Origin: Gavia stellata
Lineage: Eukaryota; Chordata; Aves; Gaviiformes; Gaviidae
Length of the DNA: 64,000 nucleotides
Reading direction: 5' to 3'
NCBI RefSeq assembly: GCF_030936135.1
Contig: NC_082634.1
Coordinates: 384,501-448,500, forward strand
This document shows positions 33,201 to 46,302 of the stretch, one piece after another; the first letter of the stretch is position 1; each line of letters starts with the position of its first letter. Under the pieces are notes generated by a model. The model did not search any database and was not told the DNA's origin. It saw nothing but the letters and a program-made list of their open reading frames with translations. Made by a program: the position numbers and the translations under genes.

Positions 33201-36200
33201 CCAAAAAGCAACCCGGGACGGCTGCTCCTTGTCTAGGTAAATCGGGAGCGGTGTTTCCAGACCGGGAACGGTGTTTCTCCTCCGCACGGCAAGTGTTTGC
33301 CGATCTCCTTCCCTGTGTCCTCTTCTCCCTGCTCCAGCCCCGGAAAGTTTTCCCCCTCCTTCCCCGAAAAGCGAGCGCTTTGCCTCCCATTGTATTCCTC
33401 CTCCCGCTGCGGTCGAGGGAATGCGAGTCTGGAAATGATTTCGAGCAAAAAAGCTCCGAGTCAGTCCTGCGCCGCGCAGGGGGAGGGGAGGGCGGGCGGC
33501 CCCGGGACGGTGCGAGTCCCCCCCGCCGCCGCCGTGGGGAGGAAAACGGTTCCCTGACCCGGGAACGGGACGTTTCCCACCGGCGCCTCAGGACGGGGCA
33601 GCGCTGGGAGCGTCCTCGGCGCGGCCTTCTCCTGCCCGCGCCAAGGGAAGGGCTGTCCTGGGCGTGAAAACGGATCGATGCTGAAGGAGTTACGGTGACG
33701 CGAGGCGGGAGGAGAAGTTCCTTTGGTGGATTTAATCATTTTTGGGGCGATGGTTAACCCAGGAACCATACGCAGATATTTTTACTTTGTTTGTAACGGT
33801 GCTCCCATAGGAGGAAACATCCAAGGTTGTTCTCGAGCAGCCCTCACCTGCGGCTGCCGTCTGTCGGTGACTCGAGGGAGGCCGACAGCCAAAATCTGCG
33901 TTTTCCTCCTCTTTCTACCGCTCCCCGGGCAGTCTCAGGGGGGAAGCGGGGGGTCTCGCGCAGTTGGGTTCCCCCCCGTAAAAACGGAGGGCGCGATAAA
34001 ACGCTTTAAGCTTCGGGTGCGCGATTCGGAATCGGCTTTCTGTTGCGAATAATTTCCCAGGGACGGAGGACGTAAGCGCAAAACGGCTCGTTTACCAGTC
34101 TTTTCCCGCTCAAGAGCATCTACTGAAAGAGTTAGAAAACCGTTTTCCTTCCCCACGTAATCTTTGTAGCTTAAAAAAAGAAGAGAAGAAGTCCCTGAAG
34201 GAGACGCCTGGACTTTGGTTCCTCCCGGAGTCGGGGCAGGGGCCATCGGGCTCTTGGAGTCCCGTCCCTGCGGGGTGGAGAAGCAGGCACGACGCTCCTG
34301 CCGTACCGAAGGGCTGGAAGCGCAACGGAAGCTTCTCGAACCTCAGCAGCTTTGCTGCTGCGATTTGTTCGTCTCGCCCCTGAGAAAGAAGAAACGTCAA
34401 GTGCCCCGACACCGCTCGGAGCATTTAAAGACGTGTTCCTTAACGCCTGCGTCGGTACGGTACCGAGCATGGTGTGTATCTGGCCGTTGGGAAGCCGACG
34501 GTAACGGAGACGTCCTGAGGAGCCTGCGAGAAGGAATTCTGCGGCGCGGCGAGAGACAAGTGTCTCCGGAGTTCCTTACAAGAGTATTTAATGTGAAAAA
34601 TGTAACCTCGGCCACCTCAAATTTGACTTGTTTACTCGAGATTCGTGGGATTGGAACTCCTGGAGTCTGTTCAAAAATGTGATAGTCACCCCTTATGTAA
34701 TAAAAGACGGGGGTTTTTTCCTGTCTATTTTCAGTGAAGCCTGAGGAAATCGGGCACTCCAGTTTCAGGGGAGGTTGGAAACCTGAATTCCTTGTGGCTG
34801 GAGTTTTCGAAGCGCTGTAATCTCTAAAATGGGTATAATATTACCGGTGTACTTCACGGCGCGGGAGGAATTGGACTTTAATTCGCTGCAAAATGCCCCG
34901 GACTCTCTGATGCTGTATATTTCCGTGGTGTTTGTCACAGAGAGCAACCGCTTTTCAGATTTTCTGCTAACTTCTAGATTAGAGGAAAATGGTGACGGGC
35001 CAAGACAATTATAACTTGTTTATTATCCTCCTGCGTTTATAATTCTAGCTAGTCAGCTGGAATACGATGTTTATAAATCAGCGCATCAGAAAACTTACCA
35101 TTTAACTATCAGCTGCCATAGCTGATACCGGGACTGCTAAAATCATCAGCACGATTATTCAGACTAAGCCCCAATTTCCAGAATATGCAAACTGGGTTTG
35201 GTTTGGGTGGTTTTTTTTTTTGTTATAGGAACGGCAGAAAACGGTACCGGCACCTCCAGCCAGAGCGCCTGTGTGAATTAAGCTATACGGGGAGCTAATT
35301 TATGCACCCCTCTTTTGAGAACTACTTACTCCTATCTAGGGCGGCATACATTAACCGAGGACGGATTAGGGCAATTAATTTTAGAAGACGTACACAGACT
35401 TGGTCCATTTCTGGGGAATTTTAAATATCCTTCTCTGTCCTCTAGGTCCTGTACAATTAGACGCTCGATACGTTTAAACTCGCTCGCTGCGCCGCAAGAG
35501 CTGCTGCTTTTCCTGACGCCGAGCAAGTTTTATTGCAGGGAATTCCTATCTTAACCCTTTAATTGAAAATAAGCGTATTTCCAATCCTCGCCGTTCCGAT
35601 TTTCCCCGACAGGGGAAAATTTGCGTTCTCCTGGAGAGAGACGGGCCGGCAAACACGTTAAAACGGCGCAGGTTGCTTTTGATGTCACCCAAAGCGGTGA
35701 CGCGTAGGGTTTGAAAAGAAATGTTGCGGTAGAAAATCAGCAAGGACAGCAATCTGGTAAAGGATTAGGAAACGTCAAGCGGTCAGGGGCGTTGGTACTC
35801 GGATGCGCGCAAGGCTTATTTATTGCTTTAAACTTTCGGTAAACCGCGTCGGCGGCGGGCGCCTGGCGCGGGATCCCTCTTGGTGCTGAGGAACGGCGAG
35901 CGATCTATTCCTGCTCTCTTCTCCCTGCGTCTTTCAACGCTTCAGAGCGGAACGGGGTTCGCGCTGCTGCGTTTTCACCTGCTTGTTTCCCGTTATTAAT
36001 TGAAAGGGAATATTTAAGCGCCTCTTGCCCGGTTTGGTGGCGTGGCGGCGCTGCGGCGTGGGTGTTGGGAGGAGGGAGATTTGGCTTCTTTAAGGGGGTC
36101 ACTTCTGCATCCCACCAGCCTCGTATCCATGACAGCACGCTGCATCCTCGGCGCTCGCAGCCTAAATAATTTACTCTCACCTCTCAGGAACAGAGATTAA

Positions 36201-39200
36201 CATCAAGGGGAATTGCACGATCTCGGCTTTGAGGGGCTTAAGGAATTCCTGAATCCGGGAATGCTCGATTTCGGGTGTTGGTTTTGAGCACGGCTGATCG
36301 ATGGTAGCACTGGCGTGCCTGGATTTCTGTTTCCTGGTCAAATTCCATCGTGGCTTTTCCAACTTGCTCCTTCACGCTTAAAATTGAGCCGTTGCTGTTA
36401 AAGACCCCTCGTTTACGCTTTTGGGGGGGTTGTTAGGTTATTGGGGTAGCTGGTGTAATAGTCCTTCTCTATTTTTTTCCTTTGCAGTATGACCGCGTAA
36501 AGCAAATATGTTCTGTATCTCATCTCCTATCCGTAATTGGCACAGAGTTGCTAAAAAGAAGAGGTTAGTAAAACACGAGCGCTCTCCTCCTGTCCCTTTG
36601 CCGTAGCGGGGTCCCTACGAGGTCGCAGCCGCGCGGTGGGAAGGCAGACGAGGGCTGTCCGTAGGAGTAGTCCTGGGACGGGGTGGAAAACCGGAGGGAA
36701 GGCCAGGGCTGCTCCCAGGTCTGAAGCCTTTCCATGTTTTTGCGGAGGAATAGCGCTAATAAACGTCTCAGCCTGGAGAGGTGCGCTCCGAGCAGTGGGT
36801 TTTGTTTATGTCGTGGGGCAAAAGGGTGTTTTAATTACATCTGGAGCGGCTGTGGGTGCTGTACGGAGCCCTAATTACGATGATTGAGCTGGGGTGTAAG
36901 TTGGACCTCGTTCCCTCTTCCCCTTATTACTTCAAGCTGCTCGTTAGGCCTCGTCGCCAAAACTATTCCAAACAGAGTTTCCGCTACTTGAGGGGACTTG
37001 CGTGTATAACCTTCTCCTCTAATACGGTGACGGCTGCCTTATAATTACCGTCGGAGAAGGATTTATGGCACGGAATGGATCGAGCCGGTGGAAGACGTGT
37101 ACCAAACGGTGAGAATAAAACGCCGTGGGTTAAGAAATCCCTGGGAGCGTGGCGAAACGTGGGAACGCCGATTCGAAGTTGATCTGTTAAAAATAGACGT
37201 TTGTCGCTGGTATGTTCAGAATCTGGGCTGTTGCCTTTTTTAAGTTTCTGCCGGGGGGGGCGGGAAAAAAGTACCCGTAACTGTTTATATTTCAAATATT
37301 TCTTAGCACCGCGACAATAAAACATACGTGTTTTAGTTTCTGGTTTGGGGGGGTTGTTTGCTTCGACGCAGGAGCACCGGATGGATTTCTGGAGGAATCC
37401 TTTCCTTAAATCCTGTCCTCCGCAGAGAGCCTGGTGAAAGCAGCTGGGAGAGGACGCGGCATTCCTGCCGGTCCTCTGGCAGAGCCTGCATTGAAATGGA
37501 GATTTCCTCGATTCCCCGGCAGGATTCTTGCAGACTCTGCAAATCCCTCAATGCCGGCCCTACGGGGAAATTATAATTTCCAGCTTTCTTCCCCGGAAGA
37601 CGCTTTTGTTTGTTGCGAGGTTTGCCCTTCTCACCCGCCCTGCGCACCTTCTTTTTTGCATAATAGATAAATCTGCCGGGGCGCTGGAAAAAAGAGGATG
37701 ATACCGGCGAAATAGGGGCTGTTTCCTTTTTCACACACCCCCTTGTAATCCCTGTCGTGGCCGATACGATTTGTGAACGCACCTCGAGCTGTCGAAAAAT
37801 GGGTATCTTTATTTTATTTTTTCCCCCTCCTTTTGGAGTATAAGCTGCACGGCCTCAAACCTGGAGAAAGTCCAGAAGTTCAGTTAACAGTGATGTAAAA
37901 TAAATAGGGGTTTCCATCAGGAGAGGCCCCCGTGGCCGTAACCGAGCCCGTCATAGAACCTCTTACGGCGTCTGAAAGCGCTGCAGCTGTGTGTTGCTGA
38001 CTTAATTTTGGTTTCACGGTTTACCTCCTACTCCGGAGCTTATCCTGATTATAAATGAAAATACCTCCGTTTCGGTAAAGTTCCTGAGTGTATCATCCCT
38101 CGGCCAGAGGAACCGTTAAAATCGATGGTGGTGATGGGAGAGGTTTCCCAAGGGTCGCAGGGATAATTTGGCCGTTGAAGCCGGAGACAAACAAAACCTC
38201 ACAAAACAAGCGATTCCGGGAATGAGAAAGTTCAGCGGGCTCCCTTAGTTTTAGCGACTTTGCTTTCTCGTGCCGTTCTCTCGGGAGGTTGGGGATAAAT
38301 TAACGGTTGATGCCGTAAAAGAGCGCGCCGAGGAAATATTTGGGACTTCCCTCGCTGCCTTTGTTTCACGTAAATTCGCTCGCGAGTGGGTTTGGATGTC
38401 CTCTGCTCGCTCGTCCCTGATCCTTTTTCAACTTGCTTTTCCTCACTCAAAGAAACCCCTCGTGTTTTAAAGCGCTGCTGATGTTCTCAGCAGACCCTGA
38501 TCTTCAGCGGCTTCTCGCGTGTTTTTATCAATGACCTGGGTAAGAGGAAGCCTGAGAAAATGGAAGGAATAAAAGTAAACTTTAATACAACCGAAAAACC
38601 GAAAAGAAAACATTTAATTGGTGTTGAGGATATAAACTTTGTGCGCTAGGTGTAATTTGATCTTGCCCTGCGGTAAGAGCCCGAAACGTGGAGAGAATAA
38701 AAGGGATTCTGTCTGGAAGGAAGAAGCGTTGGCTCGGTATGAGTAAAACTTTCTGAAGCCACTGCGACTTAAGTAGCTTCCGACAACTATGTTTCTCAGC
38801 GCAGCCAGATCCTCTTGAAAGCCGTTTTTCAGGCTTCGAAGTCATGTACGTGTATTTCAAGATTGTATTTGTCTCGCCTTAAGAGTATGGGTGGGGAAAA
38901 CGCCTGGCAAGATGACTAGGAAACAGCCGGCAAGGTGACTGCGCGTTAGCAGGCTGTTAACGGACGAGGCTGCGGCTGTGGGTAATTAATAAAAGCTCCG
39001 GCGCTGCTTGTCGAAGGGCCGAGGGACGTGGCCGCTGTCAGGGAGGGAAGGCGTGTTTCTTGTTGGCAATCGAGGGACATCTGGGGCTGCTTTTTCAGCT
39101 GGACTCTCTCTCCTCGGTGCCGCAGAGATCCCTTAGCAGAAGCGGTAGACAAATGACAACTTGTACAGCGGCGCTTTGATGTCTCGCCTCTCCTCGCCGT

Positions 39201-40244
39201 CAGCCGGCACTCCCTCCAGCAGCACCGTCTTGTGAGCTGCGAGCGCTGGCTGCCCGATGAGCCGAGGATGTCCCCGGCTAACCACACCAAGATTCCCATC
39301 GTCCTCGGGCGCTTCGCGCTGCGGTTCGCTTGAGGGCTGCGTAAACGAGACGTAAATACTACCACTTCATACGTTCGGTTGAATAACTCTTACACCTCGC
39401 CCCGGTGTAAAAGGCTGCACAGAGTTTGAGACAACAGAGGGTCGGAGCCTGTTGTGATTGTTTTGGTTTTGTGCGATTCCTTGCTCGTTTTCTGGTTCCG
39501 CACGTCCCTCGCGCTCCCTGGTCCTCTTTCCCCGTAAGCCAAGTGGCATCGGCCTGGTGGGAAGGGGAGCGAGCTTTGCCGGAGAGCTTAATCACTGACT
39601 CACCTCAGAAAGCTGGAGGAGAAACGCTCTGGCTTGTGAGAGATGAAGCTTCAGCGAAGCTTGTGGAAACTGAATTTCACGAGAACGCTTCCGTATTTTA
39701 CCTCGCCTGTCTTTAAATCGTGACTTACCTCCGTTATCTGGCGAACGTTCTCAAGACCTTTTGTTTTTTTCCCAAAAGGGACTACGAAATACAACAGCTT
39801 TTGCAGAACGGAGGTTGGCGTGCGTGTACGGTGCCTCGGCGTCGCCCTGGGTGCCGGCAGGACGTGAGCAGCATTGCTCTTGGCCGGGGAGGTCTCCCTT
39901 CCCAGCCTCCTCCTGCGACAGCTGGCCTCATCGTAATAAATATTAATTTAACCGAAAGCGGACGGTTTGCTCAGGCATCCTGACCGCAAGAAAACTTGAT
40001 GCGTTCTGTAGAGAGATTTGCTGTATCTTTGTTAAAACCACGAAAAATGCTTTCATTGATGTTGCTGCCACCCGTGTTTTAAAGGTCGTAGTTAGTGTCA
40101 GAGGGAGCCGCGGGTAAGTCGCACGGAGCTGCTTTGTGCTCGAGATTTTTCAATATCTGTCGCCGTGATATTGCCGCTGTCGGTAAACGTGGAGCGTTCA
40201 TTGTCTGGAAGCGGAGGTGAAACACGGCGCAGCTCAATTCTCCA

Positions 40245-40272
40245 GACGTGAAAGCGTTTTTGCTTTCACGTC
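40245..40272. repeat. Perfect 11-bp inverted repeat
   Basis: GACGTGAAAGC (40245-40255) and GCTTTCACGTC (40262-40272) flank a 6-nt loop made of one G and five T. It lies in the BICRA 5' intron. Confidence 0.8.
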
Positions 40273-43200
40273 GAGAACGGCACGTCGGGCGCCGTGCCCT
40301 TTTAAATACCTAATGTTTTTGAAGCGAAGGGACGGAATTGTGGATGTGGCTGGACTGGAGACGCCGGATCCAGCCCCTCCGGAGGATGTTCTGCCGTCTC
40401 GGTCAAGCCCGTGGGTCAGCCCAGGCCAGCCAGGAATGCTTTGTATCGAGCTTTTTTTGACGCTTCTTTCGGCTACTGGTGAGACTGTAAAGGAAGGAGA
40501 AGGGAAAAGCCTTTCTGCTAGATAGTCTGGTAATTTTTGGCTTGGAAAACAAGGAGGAAAAAGGGTTTCCAGTTATTTTTGTCAACCGTTTTCAAGCACA
40601 GCTCTGAAACCGCTTGAGCGAAGCGATGCAGGGCTCCGAGGGGAAAGGCTCTTGTCTGGGCGCCGCTGGAGCGGAGCGGCGGCTGGCCGGCGGCTTTAAC
40701 GACCCTCTTTTGTAGGGCGGTTTCCTAACGACGTGGCCGAGCAGCGAGTCGATCGCTCGCGTGCCCTCCTTGGTCCTGCCGTGACTCCTGTTTACCTTTG
40801 CGATGACATTTACATCTACTTCTAACAACCGCCGCGTCTCGTTAGTAGGATGAGGCCTTTTCCGCCCCGATACCGTGAACTGAATCGCTCCTGGGCTCGG
40901 ACGCCCGTTCTCCCCGAGTCTTGCAAAGGTAATTTGTGGCTTGAAGCCGACGGCAGCTGCGTTTTGGTGCCAGCCCCGGTGATTTACCCGTGCCGGGGAG
41001 GGTCTGAGGCTGGCAGCCGGCAGCCTCCTTCCGCTCCTTGTCTTTGGGCGGTCCGGGGTGTCCTCAGCTTTCCAGAGAGTTATCTCAAACGTTCCTGGTG
41101 TAATACAAAATACATTCTAATCGTTATCTCTAATTACAAAGGGAAGCTAAATCACAGAGGAGTAATGATTGTAGTGTCTTAAATATGATAAAACAAAGAA
41201 TAATTAACAATTAAGGAGCAGGCTGCAGATAGGACTCCAAAGGGCCCGTATTTCCGTCACCACGTTCAATTTTGGCCCCGTCGCCGCTGGCTGTTGCCTC
41301 CCTCGGGCGCAGGGCAGCGCCGGTGAAACGGCACCAGCGATCCTTCCTCTCCGTACCTCCGCGGAGTCCCTCTCGCCCACCAGGAACGAGCTTCTCCCGG
41401 CTCGTCCTTCGGCAGACGGGAGACTCGCGGCTGCGGTCGGGACAAGGCTCGTCAGACCGAAAGCGAAACCCGGCTCTGCGCTCTCCTCCGCGGGGAGGGA
41501 AGTGACCCCAGGGCTGCAAGGCGAGGCCGGGCAGTTCTTGCCACCAAACGCCAAAAGTTTGGGCACGTTCAAGGAGGAAATTGCACTTTAGAGGCAGCAA
41601 AGGTTCTTTCCTTTCCTGTTTGCAAACCGCGGGCTGGAAATACTAAACCCTGTTGCCTTTTCTGGTGACCTTGCTCCGCAGGTCCGCCTCGGTCTGTGCC
41701 CTCATCTTTCCTGGATTTGACGGGGCGGGGGGCTGCTTTTCCTAACGAGATCTCACCGGGATGATCTGGGAATTAGGGATGCGGCTTGCCTCTGCTGTGG
41801 GAGAAGGAAAACCGCTTGTAATCTCTGCGAAGTGGTTGGGTTTTTTTTTTCTGTCTCCTCTTCAAGAGCTTACCAGGATGTAAAGTTCAGTGTTTTCCTT
41901 CCCGTTGCGTTTATGCCGGCGAAAGGCTTTTCCTTACATCACGCTACCATTCCCAGCTTTGCGAGCGTGTGGCGTGCGTGCGAGATCTAAAAATAGGCTG
42001 ACGTCGAGTGTTATCGTATAATAAAATCGAGTCAGAGCTACCGTTGGCACGAAGCATCCCTCTGCGCGGAGCGGAGCGAGGACCCGCAGAAGACGCTGCG
42101 GCGTCTGATGTTGTTGCCGTCGGTTCAGCACGCAGAGCGCAGCTGTTACTGAAACACTTCAACACGGCTTCTGCCAAAAATATGTTCTTCTGCGCTCTCG
42201 CAAACAAAATGGGGAAAAACGCCATCCAGCGTGAAAGCAAAATGGGGCTGTAAAACATCTTTGCGCGTTAGAAAGTTTCCTGGTTGCCTTTTGCTGTGCT
42301 TTTCGAAGGGTTGTTTCGCTTTGTGGCCGGCGTCGTACTGCGAAGAGCAGCGATTTCTGGCTGCCTTTTTTTCCCCCCGCTATGTATTTGGTTAATTTCC
42401 GGGATGAGCTAATATTTAATGTCGACGATCAAAATGAATGTGGGATGCTAACACTGAGGGCGGGTTTTTTTCCCCTCTCATTTCACTGTACTCGGCTTTT
42501 GGAAGGAAAAACGCTTCGCCGAAGGTGACTTGTCGCCTTCAGTGAAAGTGCCACGTGTTTTACCAGCTCCCTCGCCGTAATTAAACAGCAGCCTGGTATT
42601 TTACGCGTACGGATACGCATTTAACGGCAGTAAAGAAACGAGCTTATTTAAGACAGTTTGTCTACGGATGTTCACCCACAGATCCCGACGCATTTCCGAA
42701 GCGCTGCGGTCCCGATTTTGATTTTACGGAGGAGGAAAGCACGCGAACGTTAAGTGCGGGGCAAGGTCAGTAGTGGGAATAGATCCAGGGCCTGGGAGTT
42801 CTTACCTCGTGACCCGTTTGCTGGATCACATTGTCTCTCCGTCCTGCTACCAAATACTCTAAATATATCTGCCATGGACAGTGCTCTCTCTTTTAGAAAC
42901 CGACTTTCCCCCTCGATGGTAGTGTTAGGAGCCTGACTCAGACATGAAATAACGTTAGTAGGTGCTTACACTGACTTTTTATTCTTTTTAAAAGTATTTT
43001 AGATTCCCCAACTTCTCTCAGCTTGCAGGTTCTCAGCTGTGCGACGCTCTCGCCGGACGACGCGAGGATTAAAGTTTGAAAGAGTTTCGAAGACTTAAAG
43101 TCCTCTGCGGAGTGTGCGGGCTGGTCGCTGCCGGGAAAAGCGGCGTTGTGCGTGTTGGCGAAATCATTCGTTTAAGTGGAATACGGCAAAAACGGCAGGG

Positions 43201-46200
43201 AGGAAAAAAACCTCAAGAGTAATTGAAACTAATCGGCAGGATGTCGAGGACACACGGGGTTTTTTCCGTTCAAGAGCCTCAAATACGATTTCCCGGGTAG
43301 AGAGTTACATTCACGCTCCTGAAACGCTCCCGTTCCTCCGTGATCTCATCTCTCTGCTTACCCTTTTAAAAAGGAGAGAGCACGTCACCCCGTATCACGC
43401 CTGCGACGTTAAGAACGCTTTCCCTCTGCTTCCCATCTCGGAAGAGTTTTAAATACTTGCGTAGTCTTAAAACGCTTGTGCTATAGGTAAGCGCATTTTT
43501 GTGGGTAGAAATAAATGAAAAACAACATATACCGAGACGCCGTCCGCCCTGCTCTCGCCTGGGTGGGGAGCAGTAAAGCTGCTGGAAGTTGAGGGAGTTG
43601 GTGTTTCGAATGAAAGCAACCCAGGGATGTTATTTTTAGTTTAAAAAGGGGTAAAAAGGGCCATCTCAGGTCACCGGTTGATCACCCGTTTGGTGTTGCT
43701 GGCACATTTTGGTTTCGTTCTACCTCGACAACAGGGAAGGTGCGTCAAATCCAGCACAGAAACAAATCCCCTAGCAAATCTGTTGTTCCTCCATTTTTTT
43801 CTTTGCTTCGAACACATTTCATCAGCTGATTTCATAACTTCCCTGCCACACCTTCCCCTGCCCTGCGGCGATGATGCCCCTCACGATTTATGACATCACG
43901 CGTTCCTTCCCTATAGCAACAGAACGTCGCCTTCAAACACAGCCGAGGTGACGCTCACCGTCAGCTCTTCCCTCGTGCCCTTTGCCTGACGTGTACGGAT
44001 AAAAGTAAGCGGTTTAATTGCGTATATTTAAGGAATATCATGTATTTACGGTGCGAATTCAGGCCGCTGGGGTTTTCATCTGCTCTTGAATACCGCTTTT
44101 TTTCTTTTTCAATTATTACTTGTAAGAGTCAGGCCCCGGCTCTCCCTCCTGTCTGTTAATGAGCGATAACGGACCTGACCCGCCTCAGCACCGTACTGCT
44201 TCATAACTGAAAAACCATCCAGAATATTCCTGCTCTAATTTAATAGCGTCTTGCCCTTGCTCCGCCTGAGCGTAACTCCTGTGCGGCCATCGAGTGCCTT
44301 CGGGGTTGGGATCCGCTCGTCGCACGGCCGCTGTACATCACCGCCCTAAAAAGCGGTTTTCGTTTCCTCCTCCCAAGCCGGTGAGCCGTCTGTAATCAAT
44401 ATCGCCAAGCGGCAAGGCAGAAATCCAGGTAGCGGCAAAGCGTCTCTTCATTCGTAACACCCCCGAGGCGCCGATACAGGAGGGCTGTAGCAGAAAGCCA
44501 AAGACGGGGGGGAAACTTTACAAATATCATCATTTTTTGGATGATTTCTGCGGCGCTGAGCCGGGCTTTCTCAGCCTTGGGCATTGCGGCGGTTTGCCGG
44601 GCGCGTAGTTAGAAACACCGGCGTGCGGCCCGAGCCCGGCGAGCGATGCTCTGCCATCTTGGGGAGATGCGATGTTGTGTAGGGAAGATTTCAGCTGGAA
44701 CTTGGAGGAAATCTCCGTTCTGCGTTTCTGTTGTCGCCCCGTTATTCCTAAATACTCGGCAGAGCGCCTGAAATCGTGGAAGAATCAAAATACACGGTCT
44801 CGTTCTCGTCTATACGTGGAGCGGTGCGCGCTCTTCAGGTTGGGGTCTTCTCCAGAGTAATTAGTCGAGCAGCCTTGGAGCTTTCGCTGGCGTATTTAGA
44901 TTATTCATTCGCTGGTCCTGAAAATAATTACAGCCGACAGAGAGCTGTTGAAGTCAGATTGTTCAAAACCATGAACTTCAGCCCGTGAAAGGCGTGTTCG
45001 TCCTGCACCGAGTTTCACCATGCTTTTTTTTCCTTTATAGTCTACTGAGGTAGCTGACTTTTTTTTCCCTCTCCTCGCCCTCGATTTTTATTAGCTGAGT
45101 CTCATTAGGGAGTTTCAACCCTGCCCGGACCACAGCTGCGGAGCAGATCTGAGGAAAAGAGGGGGAACAACCCAAAAAAGACCCCAGGCCCCCACCATTT
45201 CCCAGACCTGGTCACCAAAAGGGTTTTGCGGGGAGGTGGCCTGGTGCCCGGTCTCAGGTTGTTGGCCGAAAATCCTCGATTCCACCTGCTGAAGGAAAAC
45301 ACCTCCCGGTATGTTTTGCCACAGCAAAAGTTTAGGGATAAAAATGCTTAAACGTGCGAGTTTTAAATACCAGTTATTGCCAAGCCGTGCCTGTGGGTGC
45401 CGGGCTCTGGCTTGTGCCGCCTCCCGGTGCTCCCGGCGTTGAGAATCCAGGACCATCCTGCGCCGGGGCGCAACTGGCCGGGGTCACCGGTCCCCCTCGG
45501 CGGGGTGAGAACAAGGCAAAAACCTGCCGGTTTGGGTTTCAGAGTGAAACCTAACCCCCGGTTGGGAGAACTGCCGGTGAAATCTATCCGGTGGAGGGAC
45601 GAGCAGCTCGCGGTGGATGGACGAGCAGCTCGCGGTGGAGGGCTGAGCGCGGTGGAGGGACGAGCGGGTCCCTCGGCCGCTGGTTGCGGGGCTCAGCTGT
45701 CCGCGCTTTTGGCTTCCCGGTTGTCTCCCCCGTAACCGCTGCTCGAGGAACGATGGTGGAGATGGGTGGCTTTGCCACCACCAGCTTCTCCAGCAGAGAA
45801 TGAGATGGGAGAGGGCAGCGGTTTTCCTGCTGACGGCCGTGACCTTGCACCGCTCGGTGCTCCAGTCCATCTGGGTGATCCTCTGGCCTCGGTTGGCCAC
45901 CGTGGCTGCAGGGCACGTTGCCGGCCAACGTTGAGCTGCGGTCCTCTTCTGGAAAGCTCTTCTCTCGGCTGGTGGCCCCGACCCATCCCTTCGACCCGTC
46001 CCTCCCCGCCCGCAGCGTCCTCTTGAACTTCGTGGGGTTTCTGGCAGCGGGTTGACACCCCTCTGACTGGTGGACCCTCCTGTTGGGGTGTCCTCTGGTC
46101 CGGTCCCCTGTCCCCCACCATCAGAACATCATCGTCATCATCGCTGGGGATGGGGAGGAAAAGCGAAGCGCGGTGTCCGGGCTGGAGGGAGCAAGGAGCA

Positions 46201-46261
46201 GCTCCCAGCCCCTCTGCTCTCCTGACGGTAACCTGGTTTCTCTCCGCTCTTTGCAGTTGAC

Positions 46262-46302
46262 ATGGATGATGAAGACGGCCGGTGCCTGCTAGATGTAATT
46301 TG
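46262..46302 (+). CDS. BICRA: BICRA coding exon 1 (start codon)
   Basis: Acceptor CCGCTCTTTGCAG ends at 46256, only 5 nt before the ATG. Encodes MDDEDGRCLLDVI; donor TTTG|GTAAGT, phase 2. Confidence 0.95.

Larger units (their letters stand above)
28346..46256 (+). other. BICRA: BICRA large 5' intron
   Basis: About 18 kb with no recognised gene. I checked the longer open frames and none matched a known family. It contains short inverted repeats (29267-29329, 30240-30267, 40245-40272) and a small 22-bp duplication near 45598-45641. CpG is not depleted. Enhancers or further noncoding exons may be present but cannot be read from sequence alone. Confidence 0.55.

Noticed and set aside
44396-44640. 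Minus-strand frame starting MPKAEKARLSAAEIIQK with an AAGATGGC motif upstream
   Set aside because: Looks promoter-like and codes 62 residues, but I recognise no family and see no splice support. It lies inside the BICRA intron and was left as intronic DNA.
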